A DNA stretch of 64,000 nucleotides from NCBI GenBank assembly GCA_000818945.1, contig KN805426.1:155515-219514 (forward strand), given 5' to 3'. The notes beneath the pieces are model-generated. The model saw nothing but the letters and a program-made list of their open reading frames with translations, searched no databases and was not told the DNA's origin. This DNA is from Schizochytrium sp. CCTCC M209059. Lineage: Eukaryota > Sar > Bigyra > Thraustochytrida > Thraustochytriidae. Both the position numbers and the translations under genes were made by a program. How positions within the stretch are numbered: position 1 is the first letter of the stretch; the number at the start of each line of letters is the position of its first letter. This document shows, piece by piece, positions 1-9,588 of the stretch.

Positions 1-3000
1 GTATTTTTCTTCATTCAGGCGCTCGCCCAGGCGGCGTACATCAGTAGCACAGTGTTTGCGAAGGCTGACTTTTCCCTCGTTTTGGTCTTCATCTTTCTCT
101 TCAATATGACGCTCATCTCTCTGGCCTTCATCATATCAACCTTTTTCAATCGAGCCAAGCTTGCAAGTATGCTCGGTCCCCTCGTCGTCTTTTGCATGGT
201 CGTCCCTGCGTACATTTTCACCTTTTATGAAACGTACCAATTCGTTCCTGTCAAAAAGGCGCTGTCATTGCTGGCGCCCACAGCCTATGCGCTTGGATTG
301 GATCGCATAATTGCCTACGAGCGCAACAGCATCGGACTCACCTGGCGCAATATGCACGACGGCAACATGCCCTTTAGCTTCACGCTCGGCATGCTCGTCT
401 TTGACTTCTTCCTGTACTGCTTCATCGCCTGGTACCTGGACAAGGTTCTGCCCACCAAGTACGGCACTCATGAGAAGGCGTCATTCATCCTGCGGCCATC
501 GTATTGGAGCAGCACGTGTAGCGCCTGGGCCAAGAGGCTCTCGGGCGCCAGACGTCCTGGTGGTAACGACGTAACCAAAGAAGATGGGTCCATTGAGAAG
601 CAGCTCGAGCGCGTGAGCACGTGGGACCCCAAGCAGCCATCTGTGGAAATCAAGAACCTCACCAAGATTTACGGCGGCGTCAAACGCAAGGTGGCGGTGC
701 GAGGCATCAACCTTGAGATCATGCACGGTGAGGTAACCTGTTTGCTCGGTACCAATGGTGCTGGAAAATCGACGACGATCGCAATGCTTTCGGGCCTCTA
801 TGACATTACGAGCGGCGACTCTTACATTTATGGCGATTCGATCGTGCGCGACATTTCCTCTGTGCGCAAAATCATGGGCGTTTGCCCGCAGCATAACGTG
901 CTGTACCCGGATCTCACCGTACGCGAGCATCTCGAATTCTTTGCTGCGCTCAAAGGTATCAAGACCGACTATATCGATCGGGAGGTGTATAACATGGTCA
1001 ATGACTGCGAGCTTGCCGACAAGGTCGACGTGCAAACGCGAAAGCTTTCTGGAGGTCAAAAGCGAAAGCTTAGTCTGGCCATCTCTCTTATCGGCGACAG
1101 CAAGGTCGTTTTCCTTGACGAGCCAAGTGCCGGTATGGACGTCCAGAGCCGGCGTTCCATGATGGGTCTCTTGCTTCGGCACAAGCGTGATCGTACCATC
1201 ATTCTCACCACGCATCATCTCGAAGAGGCAGATCTCCTTGGTGACCGCGTGGCGATCATGAAAGATGGCAGCATTGCTTGCGTCGGCTCGCCCCTCGAAC
1301 TCAAGCTCAAGTATGGCCTGGGCTATGTGATGGTCATGACGAAGAAGGATCACGCAAATAAAAACGTCGACCGTCTTTGCGCATTTGTGAAGAAGATGGT
1401 GCCTTCCGCCAAGCTGCTCACGAATTCGGCTGGAGAGGTTTCCTTTCAGCTCCCGTCAAGCGAGAATAAGGCCCTGATCGAGCTCTTTTCCCAGATTGAA
1501 CCCCGCCTCGCAGAGTTCAATATCAACAGTTACGGCATCGCGATGACATCACTCGAAGATGTTTTCCTTTCCGTGGCCGAACAAAGTGAAAGCGAGCCCA
1601 CGCCGAAAAAAGACCTTTTGGACGCGGCAGCGATCAATCCCGCGGGCACGCCTAAACACGCAAGTGAAGACGCGGTGACGCAATTTGCTCGAGGACAAAC
1701 GCTTTCTTCTAATCGTGACTGGGATGTTGAGGCTGGCGAGGTCTCGTATCGTGCACAGCTTTGGCAGGTCATCAGGAAGCGCATCATTGCGCTTCGACGT
1801 GATCGCGGATCCATCTTTCACGAGATCTTCATGCCTCTCATCGTTGTCACCTCGGTGCTCTTCATTCTTTCCATCAAGCCCCAAGGAGCAGGTCCACCCC
1901 TCGAGCTGTCTGCGTCAGAAATGCTGAAAGACTTCAATTTTAAGACCAAGATCAATCATGCCAACACGGACGCCTCTTGGCTGATCACTGACCTGGACCC
2001 GACCTCTGCAAAGCTACCCGAAGCCTTTAATTTTGCGCGCGTCGACGAGAGCGATCCGGAGAGTAGCATGACATCCGAATACTTTCCTGGCTACTTGTCG
2101 CTCTTTGATCATGATTGTGACACGAGTATCTGTCTTTCGTGGCGTAATTTGTTTGAGCAGCAAGAAATGGCCAAGCGAGAACGCTTTTCGGACATTGACG
2201 TCAAGCACAGAATGCTAGAAATGTGCTCGTACCGGATTGGCGACAGCGCATATTTTCCGATGAACCTGGGGGATATCGCAGGGTTTTCAGAGAGGGATCG
2301 TGAGTCAATTCTTTTCTGGGCAGCAAATGAACTGCAAGTGGATCCAGGAAATGTTGCGCAGGCACGGTTTCTTGCTCTCATTGACAAGCAGCTTTCAGCT
2401 TTTCTCGACACTCCGTTGGTGGGTACCGCACTCGATGGCGGTGAGACGGCCAAGGACTTTGCATCCTGGTTCGAGAATGTTCTCGATCAAAGCATTTCTG
2501 GAGGTGACTGGTCTGTCGACAGCAGCATCTTTCCCTCATCGTCTGCGATCGCTACTGTGCAAGCATGGGTGATCAAAAGCGTTGTATCGCTTGGCGAGAG
2601 CGGGTTGCTGCAGGATGCGATCGTGCAACTCGATGGCGTCAATGTGACAGATCTTTTATTTGGATTCTCAGCGGCTGATACCTTGCCTCTGGTATTTCAA
2701 TTGGCCGTAAGCGAAGACGCTGGCTTTGCAGGCGATATCTTGTCAAGTCTGCTTCCCGAGAACTCGACCTTGGGGACCGCAGAAGTTCTGGACGAGGTGC
2801 TCGATCTGGTCAGAGATAGCATCAATGGCACTGACCTGAATATGACCATTGCCAATCTCACCATCGAGGATCTCAGGGAGATTCTTAACGATGAAGGGGA
2901 TCGGTACTTTCGAGCACGCGCTTGCGCGGCCAACGTTACATTGGCAAACATCAGGGACGCATTTGGCATCGACAACTTTACCGAAACCTTTGGCATCGCT

Positions 3001-5850
3001 GTGAATCTCACGGACTACGAAGACGAGAATATTTTGTGCAGAGCCGTGCAGGAGGGCAACGTGAACTTTACTATGGCAGTTCTGTACCTGGAAGACTTTG
3101 GCTTTAGTGAGAACATTGACCTGGACCTGACCGAGGTTCTGAAGGGCTACATACCGTCATCGTTGAGCTTTTCTTCCATTTTCAGTGGTGACATCTCATT
3201 GGGGGGGCTCAATCTAGGAGACCTTCTTGACAGTGCTAGTCTTTTTGAAGACGGCTTTGTCTGGGTAAGGATTCCATCCATCGAGGGCCGGACGATGCGC
3301 GAAATCTTGGGTCTCTTGGGCCTTGATCTAGGCTTCGAGGTGGAAGGCGACACAGGCTTGCTGTCAAATTGGATTTCGGGATTCAGCTTTGGCAGCGTTG
3401 CTTCAAATTTAACCATCGGGACGCTCGTGGGCAGTGAACTGCTAAACGTGACGATTCCTATTCCAATGTCGTCACTTTTTACATCCGCTTCAGGTCACGC
3501 CAAGGCAGTCTGTCTCAAGGAGATGGCCGAGGCGCGTCTACGCACCAAAACGCGCGATCCGAACGCGAGCTTCAAAGTGTGGAATCACCCCTTTGAGACG
3601 ATGATGAAAGAGAATGTGAGGCGCGTTGTCTGGCTTGCGTTTTTCGCTGTACTCTTCACCCTGGTCCCCTTTTGCTATAATCCCGCGTGCTACGGCATGC
3701 ACGCCGTGCAGGAGCGCGTTTCGCACGCCAAGCATTTGCTTTTTGTAAGCGGGCTTGGGTACAAGACGTACTGGCTCGGGAATCTCATCTTCGACTTTGC
3801 GTGCTACATGATTGTGGCACTGTGGACACTCTTTTGCTTTGCCGCCTCCGGGGCCATCGACTTTGCTGACAGCACTTCCGCGGTTGCATATGGAACGTCT
3901 TGCCTCTTCCTCGCCTATGGATTAGCGGCCATCCCGCAGGCCTACTGTCTCTCTTTTCTTTTTAGTGATGACAGCACGGCGCAAATTGTGATTTCGCTCT
4001 TCAATTTTATCACGGGATGGATGTTCACAGTGACGGCTGTCTCGCTGGACATTTACGGGCTCTTCGAGGTTGGAGCGAGCGTGCGCAGGATCTTTCGCTG
4101 GTTTCCTGCCTTTAACCTGGGCGAAGGTCTCATTGCAGCAACGGAGGAATCCATTACTCGCACGATTCTCGAGGACGAGACGCAATGGGATGTCTTTGCT
4201 TGGGAGTTCGTGGGCCGCAATTTGGTCGTCTTGTGCCTGCTGTCGCTCTTCTACTTTGGTCTTCTCGTCTTGATCGAGTGGTTGATGGGCAATGTGCGTG
4301 TGAGCAAGTCACTCGGTAAGATGTTGCGCGGCGTCACCAAGTACCGTACCAAGCGTCAAAACAAGTCGTCCATCATGCCTATGCATGTGGCGGATCGCGC
4401 GGATGACCTTCGCGAGGAGGTGGCGAACAACGAGCCTGTCTATCAGTTCAGTGACGACGAGGACGAGGACGAGGGATCCAGCAAGGCCTCTTCAATCGAG
4501 GGACAATCCTCGTCTGGTATCAAACTCGACCAGCTCTATGCCGGCGTACAGTCCTCGGTAGCCCCCGAGTCTTCCGGTGCGCTTGAACAGTACGATCTTG
4601 ACAACATCGGCCAGGATGAGATCATGGAAGACGCAGCAAGCCAAAAGGTGACCAAAGGAGGCGTTCTTCGGCGCATGGACCAGGCTGGCGCTGAAGGCTT
4701 CGAATTTGAGCCCCATCAGCGCAAGGGGGGCAAAAAGCAACGGCGCACACGCTACATCTTTGACGAGGACGAAGATGTACGCAGCGAACGGCATCGCGTT
4801 TTCCAGAGCGGGGCCGGGGACATTTTGCAGCTGCGCTTTTTGCGCAAGGTTTTTGCTAACGTTCTCACAGGAAAGAAACACGTTGCGGTCCGCCAACTGT
4901 CATTGGGCATCAAGCCTGGCGAATGCTTTGGTTTTCTTGGGACGAACGGCGCAGGCAAGACTACGACAATGAAAATGATCACACGCGAGAGTTTTCCTAG
5001 TGAGGGAAAGATTCTTTTGCGCGGCAAGTCCATCTTTCACTACAGCTCGAGCCGCGACATCGGGTATTGCCCTCAGTTTGACGCGCTCTTTCCGCGCCTT
5101 ACTGCGACGGAGCATTTGCAGATCTATGCGAATATCAAGGGTGTTCCAGCGCAGCACATTGATAACGTCGTGGAACATCTCCTCGATGCATGCGATCTTA
5201 GACCTTTTGCGCACGTCATTTCCTCGACATATTCGGGCGGAACGAAGCGCAAGCTTTCCATCGCGCTCGCACTCCTTGGCAAGCCAGACGTGATCCTGCT
5301 CGATGAGCCGAGCGCTGGGGTAGACCCCGCGGCGCGACGACGCATTTGGGAGATCATTTGCAGCTCAATGAGCGAGTCGCGTAGCATTGTCCTCACGAGC
5401 CATTCCATGGAGGAATGCGAAGCGCTGTGCGACCGCGTTAGCATCATGGCCGGTGGCGTTATGCGCTGCATCGGCCCGTCGCTGCATTTGAAGAAGCGCT
5501 TTTGCTCGGGATATGAGGTTCAGATTCGAGCTAATACCTTGCAGGACTGCGTGCGAGCTTCGGGCTACATTCAGACGTACATGAAGGCGACAATCAAGGA
5601 ACAGTACGGCCCGCAGGCGACCTTGAGCATTCCTTTTGAAGGAATGTCGCTGTCGCTCATTTTCAAGACGCTCGAGAAGAATCGCGAGAGCTGGGGCTTA
5701 TCCTCGTATGGCGTATCGCAGGCATCCCTAGAGCAGGTGTTTATAAACATTGCCAGCAAGTACAATATCCCGCAGCGTGTGCAAGTCGAGAGGTCGTCGC
5801 GAACTCTTCAAGGCGGAAGCTCCTCTCGTATGTTTGGGTTGTTCCGGTAA
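1..5850 (+). CDS. ABCA-subfamily ABC transporter (5' end outside window)
   Basis: This is a full-size ABC transporter of the A subfamily, which usually moves or flips lipids across membranes. The frame is open from base 1 with no start codon, so the N-terminus and part of the first membrane domain are missing; about 1949 residues are visible. In order there are the last helices of membrane domain 1 (bases 60-470), nucleotide-binding domain 1 (Walker A GTNGAGKST near 750, signature LSGGQKRK near 1050, Walker B FLDEPSAGMD near 1115), a helix near 1830, a large probably extracellular loop rich in NxT/S glycosylation sites (1900-3600), membrane domain 2 (3610-4290), an acidic linker (4450-4480), and nucleotide-binding domain 2 (Walker A near 4940, YSGGTKRKLS near 5230, LLDEPSAGVDP near 5295). 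The two-domain order and large loop are typical of ABCA. Substrate cannot be told from sequence. Both ATPase sites look intact. Confidence 0.95.
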   Translation, partial: VFFFIQALAQAAYISSTVFAKADFSLVLVFIFLFNMTLISLAFIISTFFNRAKLASMLGPLVVFCMVVPAYIFTFYETYQFVPVKKALSLLAPTAYALGLDRIIAYERNSIGLTWRNMHDGNMPFSFTLGMLVFDFFLYCFIAWYLDKVLPTKYGTHEKASFILRPSYWSSTCSAWAKRLSGARRPGGNDVTKEDGSIEKQLERVSTWDPKQPSVEIKNLTKIYGGVKRKVAVRGINLEIMHGEVTCLLGTNGAGKSTTIAMLSGLYDITSGDSYIYGDSIVRDISSVRKIMGVCPQHNVLYPDLTVREHLEFFAALKGIKTDYIDREVYNMVNDCELADKVDVQTRKLSGGQKRKLSLAISLIGDSKVVFLDEPSAGMDVQSRRSMMGLLLRHKRDRTIILTTHHLEEADLLGDRVAIMKDGSIACVGSPLELKLKYGLGYVMVMTKKDHANKNVDRLCAFVKKMVPSAKLLTNSAGEVSFQLPSSENKALIELFSQIEPRLAEFNINSYGIAMTSLEDVFLSVAEQSESEPTPKKDLLDAAAINPAGTPKHASEDAVTQFARGQTLSSNRDWDVEAGEVSYRAQLWQVIRKRIIALRRDRGSIFHEIFMPLIVVTSVLFILSIKPQGAGPPLELSASEMLKDFNFKTKINHANTDASWLITDLDPTSAKLPEAFNFARVDESDPESSMTSEYFPGYLSLFDHDCDTSICLSWRNLFEQQEMAKRERFSDIDVKHRMLEMCSYRIGDSAYFPMNLGDIAGFSERDRESILFWAANELQVDPGNVAQARFLALIDKQLSAFLDTPLVGTALDGGETAKDFASWFENVLDQSISGGDWSVDSSIFPSSSAIATVQAWVIKSVVSLGESGLLQDAIVQLDGVNVTDLLFGFSAADTLPLVFQLAVSEDAGFAGDILSSLLPENSTLGTAEVLDEVLDLVRDSINGTDLNMTIANLTIEDLREILNDEGDRYFRARACAANVTLANIRDAFGIDNFTETFGIAVNLTDYEDENILCRAVQEGNVNFTMAVLYLEDFGFSENIDLDLTEVLKGYIPSSLSFSSIFSGDISLGGLNLGDLLDSASLFEDGFVWVRIPSIEGRTMREILGLLGLDLGFEVEGDTGLLSNWISGFSFGSVASNLTIGTLVGSELLNVTIPIPMSSLFTSASGHAKAVCLKEMAEARLRTKTRDPNASFKVWNHPFETMMKENVRRVVWLAFFAVLFTLVPFCYNPACYGMHAVQERVSHAKHLLFVSGLGYKTYWLGNLIFDFACYMIVALWTLFCFAASGAIDFADSTSAVAYGTSCLFLAYGLAAIPQAYCLSFLFSDDSTAQIVISLFNFITGWMFTVTAVSLDIYGLFEVGASVRRIFRWFPAFNLGEGLIAATEESITRTILEDETQWDVFAWEFVGRNLVVLCLLSLFYFGLLVLIEWLMGNVRVSKSLGKMLRGVTKYRTKRQNKSSIMPMHVADRADDLREEVANNEPVYQFSDDEDEDEGSSKASSIEGQSSSGIKLDQLYAGVQSSVAPESSGALEQYDLDNIGQDEIMEDAASQKVTKGGVLRRMDQAGAEGFEFEPHQRKGGKKQRRTRYIFDEDEDVRSERHRVFQSGAGDILQLRFLRKVFANVLTGKKHVAVRQLSLGIKPGECFGFLGTNGAGKTTTMKMITRESFPSEGKILLRGKSIFHYSSSRDIGYCPQFDALFPRLTATEHLQIYANIKGVPAQHIDNVVEHLLDACDLRPFAHVISSTYSGGTKRKLSIALALLGKPDVILLDEPSAGVDPAARRRIWEIICSSMSESRSIVLTSHSMEECEALCDRVSIMAGGVMRCIGPSLHLKKRFCSGYEVQIRANTLQDCVRASGYIQTYMKATIKEQYGPQATLSIPFEGMSLSLIFKTLEKNRESWGLSSYGVSQASLEQVFINIASKYNIPQRVQVERSSRTLQGGSSSRMFGLFR

Positions 5851-6424
5851 CTGACGGGAGAAGAAGATTAAAAGAAAAATTGGATATATGTCCTGTCTTT
5901 ATGGTGAAGAGAAGCTTTAGTTACGCACTCTCTGCAGAGGAAGCTTTTTGAAGTTTGAAGAAAGGTCGATCACCCAATCCCAAGCCTCAAGGCACTCAGC
6001 AGATGGATCGATAGTATATAATAAACAGATGACTCAGATTCGAGTCCAAGTTCTTTTCAAGCAAGACTACGATTTTTTTTTTAGATGTCAAGGGTCGGGA
6101 AAGCGCAATAATAATGGGCGAGAACAGGTAAAAAGGCAGAAAAGCAACATCCCATTTTTCTCTCTCTCGCTATTCGTCAACGCACCTATGGAGTCCTATT
6201 TGAAAGCAAACAACCCAACACGAACAGTCCCTTCTTCTTTGCGCTCAACATCGATTTCGGGACGAAGCATGACAAATTTACGCTTATGCACGCGGCCGCA
6301 AAAAAAAAACCTCTGCGTTGCCGTGGTCGTCATCATCTTCGCCACCACCACCACCATTATCTTATCATCATCATCATCATCATCATCATCATCGGGACCA
6401 AGCTATCCTTATTGTGTAGGGGAT
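5851..6424. other. intergenic, convergent 3' regions
   Basis: This lies between the stop codons of the ABCA gene and the convergent alpha-MPP gene. It is AT-richer than the genes and holds a poly-T run near 6066, a poly-A run near 6300, an ACC-rich run near 6345 and ten ATC triplets at 6364-6393. An open frame from 5948 into 6640 is low complexity and antisense to alpha-MPP, so I do not call it a gene. Confidence 0.7.
6364..6393. repeat. (ATC)10 microsatellite
   Basis: Ten perfect ATC triplets lie just downstream of the alpha-MPP stop codon, in its likely 3' UTR. Confidence 0.9.
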
Positions 6425-7864
6425 TTACTTGAACTTGTTGGCGACAGCGTCGTAGCTGGGCACAGCGGAAACGTCGCCAAAGCTGGCAATGGTGGCGGCG
6501 GACTTGAGGCACTTCTGCGCGGCCTTCTGGAGGATCTCCGGGGTGACAGCGTCGATACGCTTGCAGAGGTCGGCGGCGGACTCGTGCTTGCCGTAGGTGA
6601 GGATCTGGCGGCCAATGTCCTCGAAGAGCACCTGCCTTGACTCGAGCTTCATGAGAACAGAGGACTTGAGCTGGTTCTTGGCGCGCTCAGTCTCCTCGGC
6701 CGTCGGCGCCTTGCTGGCGGCATCGAGGAGCTCGCCGGCCATGACATCAACAAGGCGGCCAGCATCCTGTGGTGCGCAAGTACCGTAGATGCCCAAAAGG
6801 CCACCGTCGTTGTACATGCAGTTAAAGGCAGTAGCCGAGTCGACCCACTGGTGCTTGATGAGCACGTTGGTGTAGAGACGAGAATACATGCCCTTGCCCG
6901 GGCCGCCGGCCGAGAAGGAGCCACCACCGCCGAGAAGCATGTGCAGGGTGCACACGTCGACGAGGTCGTCCGACTTCCAGCCACCGGCGTCGAAGACGAG
7001 GGTGACGTGCGTGAGCGGCGAGTCCGCGGACTGGCGGCGCTCACCACCGCGGTACTTGGCGGTCTCAGTGATGGGGTCGACGCCGTTGGCGGGCTTGGTG
7101 GGCAGGTCCTCAAAGTACTTGCTAGCCAGGTCAACGAGGCGGTCGTGCTCCACGCCGGCGGCGCTCAGAACCATGCGCGGGGCAGTAAAGTGGGTCTGGA
7201 GGTAAGCGCGGAGGTCATCCTCGCCGAGCTTGGAGAGGTTGCGCTCAGGGCACCAGAGGGAGCGGCCGAGAGGGGTCTCCGAGCCGTAGGCGGCCTCGTG
7301 GAGGAGCTCGGTAAGGACCGACTGGGCGTTGGCCTCCATGTTCTCGAGGTCGTAGCCGATCACCTTGCGCTGCTCGTCAATGTCCCAGGGGGCGAGCTTG
7401 GGGCGCACGATGGTGTCCGAGAGAATATCCACGGCATTCTCCACGTAGTCGCGGAGGCACTCGCCCTGGAAGATCATGAACTCGCGGGCGCTGGCGGCTG
7501 CCATCTGGCCGCCAATGTCCTCAATGTCGCGGACGAGGCGGAGGTGCGAGCGGTTCTCAGTGCTCTTGAAGGCCATGTGCTCCATGAGGTGGCTGACGCC
7601 GTTGTTGGCGTCAGTCTCGTACCGCGAGCCGGCATCAACAAACATGCCGAGGGCGGTCACCTGGCCAAAGGTCTCCTCCGAGGCGACGCGAAGGCCGTTC
7701 GGGAGGGTGGTGACCTTGGTCTCGGGCTTGGTCTTGTTCGACGCCGGGGTAAGCTCTGGCATGCCGGGGAACTCGACATCGAGGCTGGGCTGGCTCGCCA
7801 GGCCGCGGATGTTCATGCCAAGCACCTTGCGCGCCGCAGCGCGGCCGGAGGTCACGGAGAGCAT
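6425..7864 (-). CDS. PMPCA: mitochondrial processing peptidase alpha subunit
   Basis: This M16-family protein of 479 residues is the substrate-recognition subunit of the enzyme that removes mitochondrial targeting presequences in the matrix; in some lineages it is also a core protein of complex III. The glycine-rich loop diagnostic of the alpha subunit is at residues 311-326 (LGGGGSFSAGGPGKGM). The N-terminus MLSVTSGRAAARKVLG is Arg-rich and amphipathic like a presequence, which is why I start at 7864 rather than at an upstream ATG at 8083; the upstream extension is low complexity. Oddly, residues 92-96 read HLMEH, a complete HxxEH zinc motif that alpha subunits normally lose (as I recall, plants have HLLER and human HFLEK), while the position of the distal glutamate ligand reads Asp172 with Glu174 nearby. 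A beta subunit is unlikely because of the glycine loop. Confidence 0.92.
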   Translation of the reverse strand: MLSVTSGRAAARKVLGMNIRGLASQPSLDVEFPGMPELTPASNKTKPETKVTTLPNGLRVASEETFGQVTALGMFVDAGSRYETDANNGVSHLMEHMAFKSTENRSHLRLVRDIEDIGGQMAAASAREFMIFQGECLRDYVENAVDILSDTIVRPKLAPWDIDEQRKVIGYDLENMEANAQSVLTELLHEAAYGSETPLGRSLWCPERNLSKLGEDDLRAYLQTHFTAPRMVLSAAGVEHDRLVDLASKYFEDLPTKPANGVDPITETAKYRGGERRQSADSPLTHVTLVFDAGGWKSDDLVDVCTLHMLLGGGGSFSAGGPGKGMYSRLYTNVLIKHQWVDSATAFNCMYNDGGLLGIYGTCAPQDAGRLVDVMAGELLDAASKAPTAEETERAKNQLKSSVLMKLESRQVLFEDIGRQILTYGKHESAADLCKRIDAVTPEILQKAAQKCLKSAATIASFGDVSAVPSYDAVANKFK

Positions 7865-9588
7865 CTTGCGAGGAGGTAGATAAAAGAGGTCGAAAGGGGC
7901 GGAGAAGGAGGAATACGAAAAGGGTGAAGGGGTCTGACGCCCTCCTGCCGCAACCGGGTCTACCTGTAGTTTGATCGAACGAAGTAAAGTGAAAGTGAAG
8001 CGAAGCGAACTGTCTGTCAGCTGATCAAACTCTTGCGTTTTTTCCCCATGTGGATCCATGCATGGATACATGCGTGTGGACATGTGGGTCCGCGCCCACC
8101 CCTTTCCTCTTGCACGTGCCTGACTCTCTCTCTCTCTCTCTCGCTCTGTATGTCATATATAATAGGAATTATCCTTCCCTTTGCATCCTCTTCTCTTGTC
8201 GAATGCCATTCTTCTCCTTTCCTCTCTACTCGCCTGGTCGCGAGCGCGCACAAGCTTTGCGCTGTTTCGCTAGACGTGCGTGGCAGGTCCACGCTCAAGG
8301 TACTCCTCGTACTTTTACCATACGCTCAAAAGCACCCAAGCACGCCGACAAACGAACGCACGACTAGCAGAAGCAAGGCAAGGCAAGGCAAAACCAAGCA
8401 AGCAAGCCAGGAGGCTGCAGCCAGCCAGCCAACCAGCCAAAGCAAGGTTTTTCACGAGCTCCGCGTGCTCTGCACCTCTCCGCTTTCCGTCCCTCCCTCC
8501 CTCTCTCCCCCCCCCCGTCCCCGCGCGCAGCCCGAGCACGAGCACGAGCACGAGGTGCTTGCTGCAGCAAGCAGCACCCGCTGCGGCGCCATCTCATCAT
8601 TCCCTTCGCTTCCCTGCACGCGCCTGCGCGCCGCCGCCGCACGCGGGGGCGGGCCGCGGGCGCGGCGCGNNNNNNNNNNNNNNNNNNNNNNNNNNNNNNN
8701 NNNNNNNNNNNNNNNNNNNNNNNNNNNNNNNNNNNNNNNNNNNNNNNNNNNNNNNNNNNNNNNNNNNNNNNNNNNNNNNNNNNNNNNNNNNNNNNNNNNN
8801 NNNNNNNNNNNNNNNNNNNNNNNNNNNNNNNNNNNNNNNNNNNNNNNNNNNNNNNNNNNNNNNNNNNNNNNNNNNNNNNNNNNNNNNNNNNNNNNNNNNN
8901 NNNNNNNNNNNNNNNNNNNNNNNNNNNNNNNNNNNNNNNNNNNNNNNNNNNNNNNNNNNNNNNNNNNNNNNNNNNNNNNNNNNNNNGTGAAGGGGGGCGA
9001 AGAGGGGGAGGGGCGCGGGGAGTTCGGGGGTGCACGCGGAGATCCGTTGATGGAATTGGGCGCCGGGAGAGGGTGTGCGCGCGGAGAGATCCCGGGAGCG
9101 CGCGGGAGAGGCGGTGGTGAGTGTCGGGAGGGGAGGAGGAGATGGAGATGGCACCGTGTGTCGGCGCGGGGCCGCCGATTAAGTACATGGTTTTCTTGCG
9201 GAGAATAATTAGCTCGATACGTACCTGAGGATAAGCAGTGAGGTAGCGGCTTCGGCAAGCTGGCGAAGAAGAAGAAGGAACGAGCACGTTTTGTTTGCTC
9301 TGCTTTGGTCCCACGAGCCAGACGGATCTCTTATTGTGATTGTGTTTCTCGACAGGGTGCGTGCAAGGCCTTCTCTTGCTTGCTTGTAGGCACGTGCAGA
9401 GCGCCAAGGACAAGAACAAAAAAAGGAAAGGAAAGGCAACGTGAAGGGGGCGGGGGGGAGGGAGCGAAGCGCGAAGCGCGAAGAGCCTGCGCCGCTGCGC
9501 TAAGCCTGTAGAAGAATCGACTGCGCACTCGCTTGCTCTCTTGTTCGCGTGCGTCGCTGACCAAGGCAACGACCCGAAGAAGAAAATC
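7865..9588. promoter_or_regulatory. divergent intergenic region with assembly gap
   Basis: This separates the start codons of alpha-MPP (-) and the coiled-coil gene (+), so it should contain both promoters. It holds a CT dinucleotide tract near 8124-8142, an AT-rich TATA-like stretch at 8154-8165, runs of CAAG/CCAG simple sequence near 8375-8450, and a 317-base run of N. Open frames across it on both strands are low complexity, and several run through the N run; none looks like protein. Confidence 0.6.
8670..8986. other. assembly gap (317 N)
   Basis: This is a run of unknown bases. Flanking sequence is extremely GC-rich, a common cause of sequencing dropout. Confidence 0.99.

Noticed and set aside
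6851..7879. Open plus-strand frame of 342 codons opposite alpha-MPP
   Set aside because: It is the antisense shadow of a well-supported enzyme gene and has biased Val/Gly/Leu composition.
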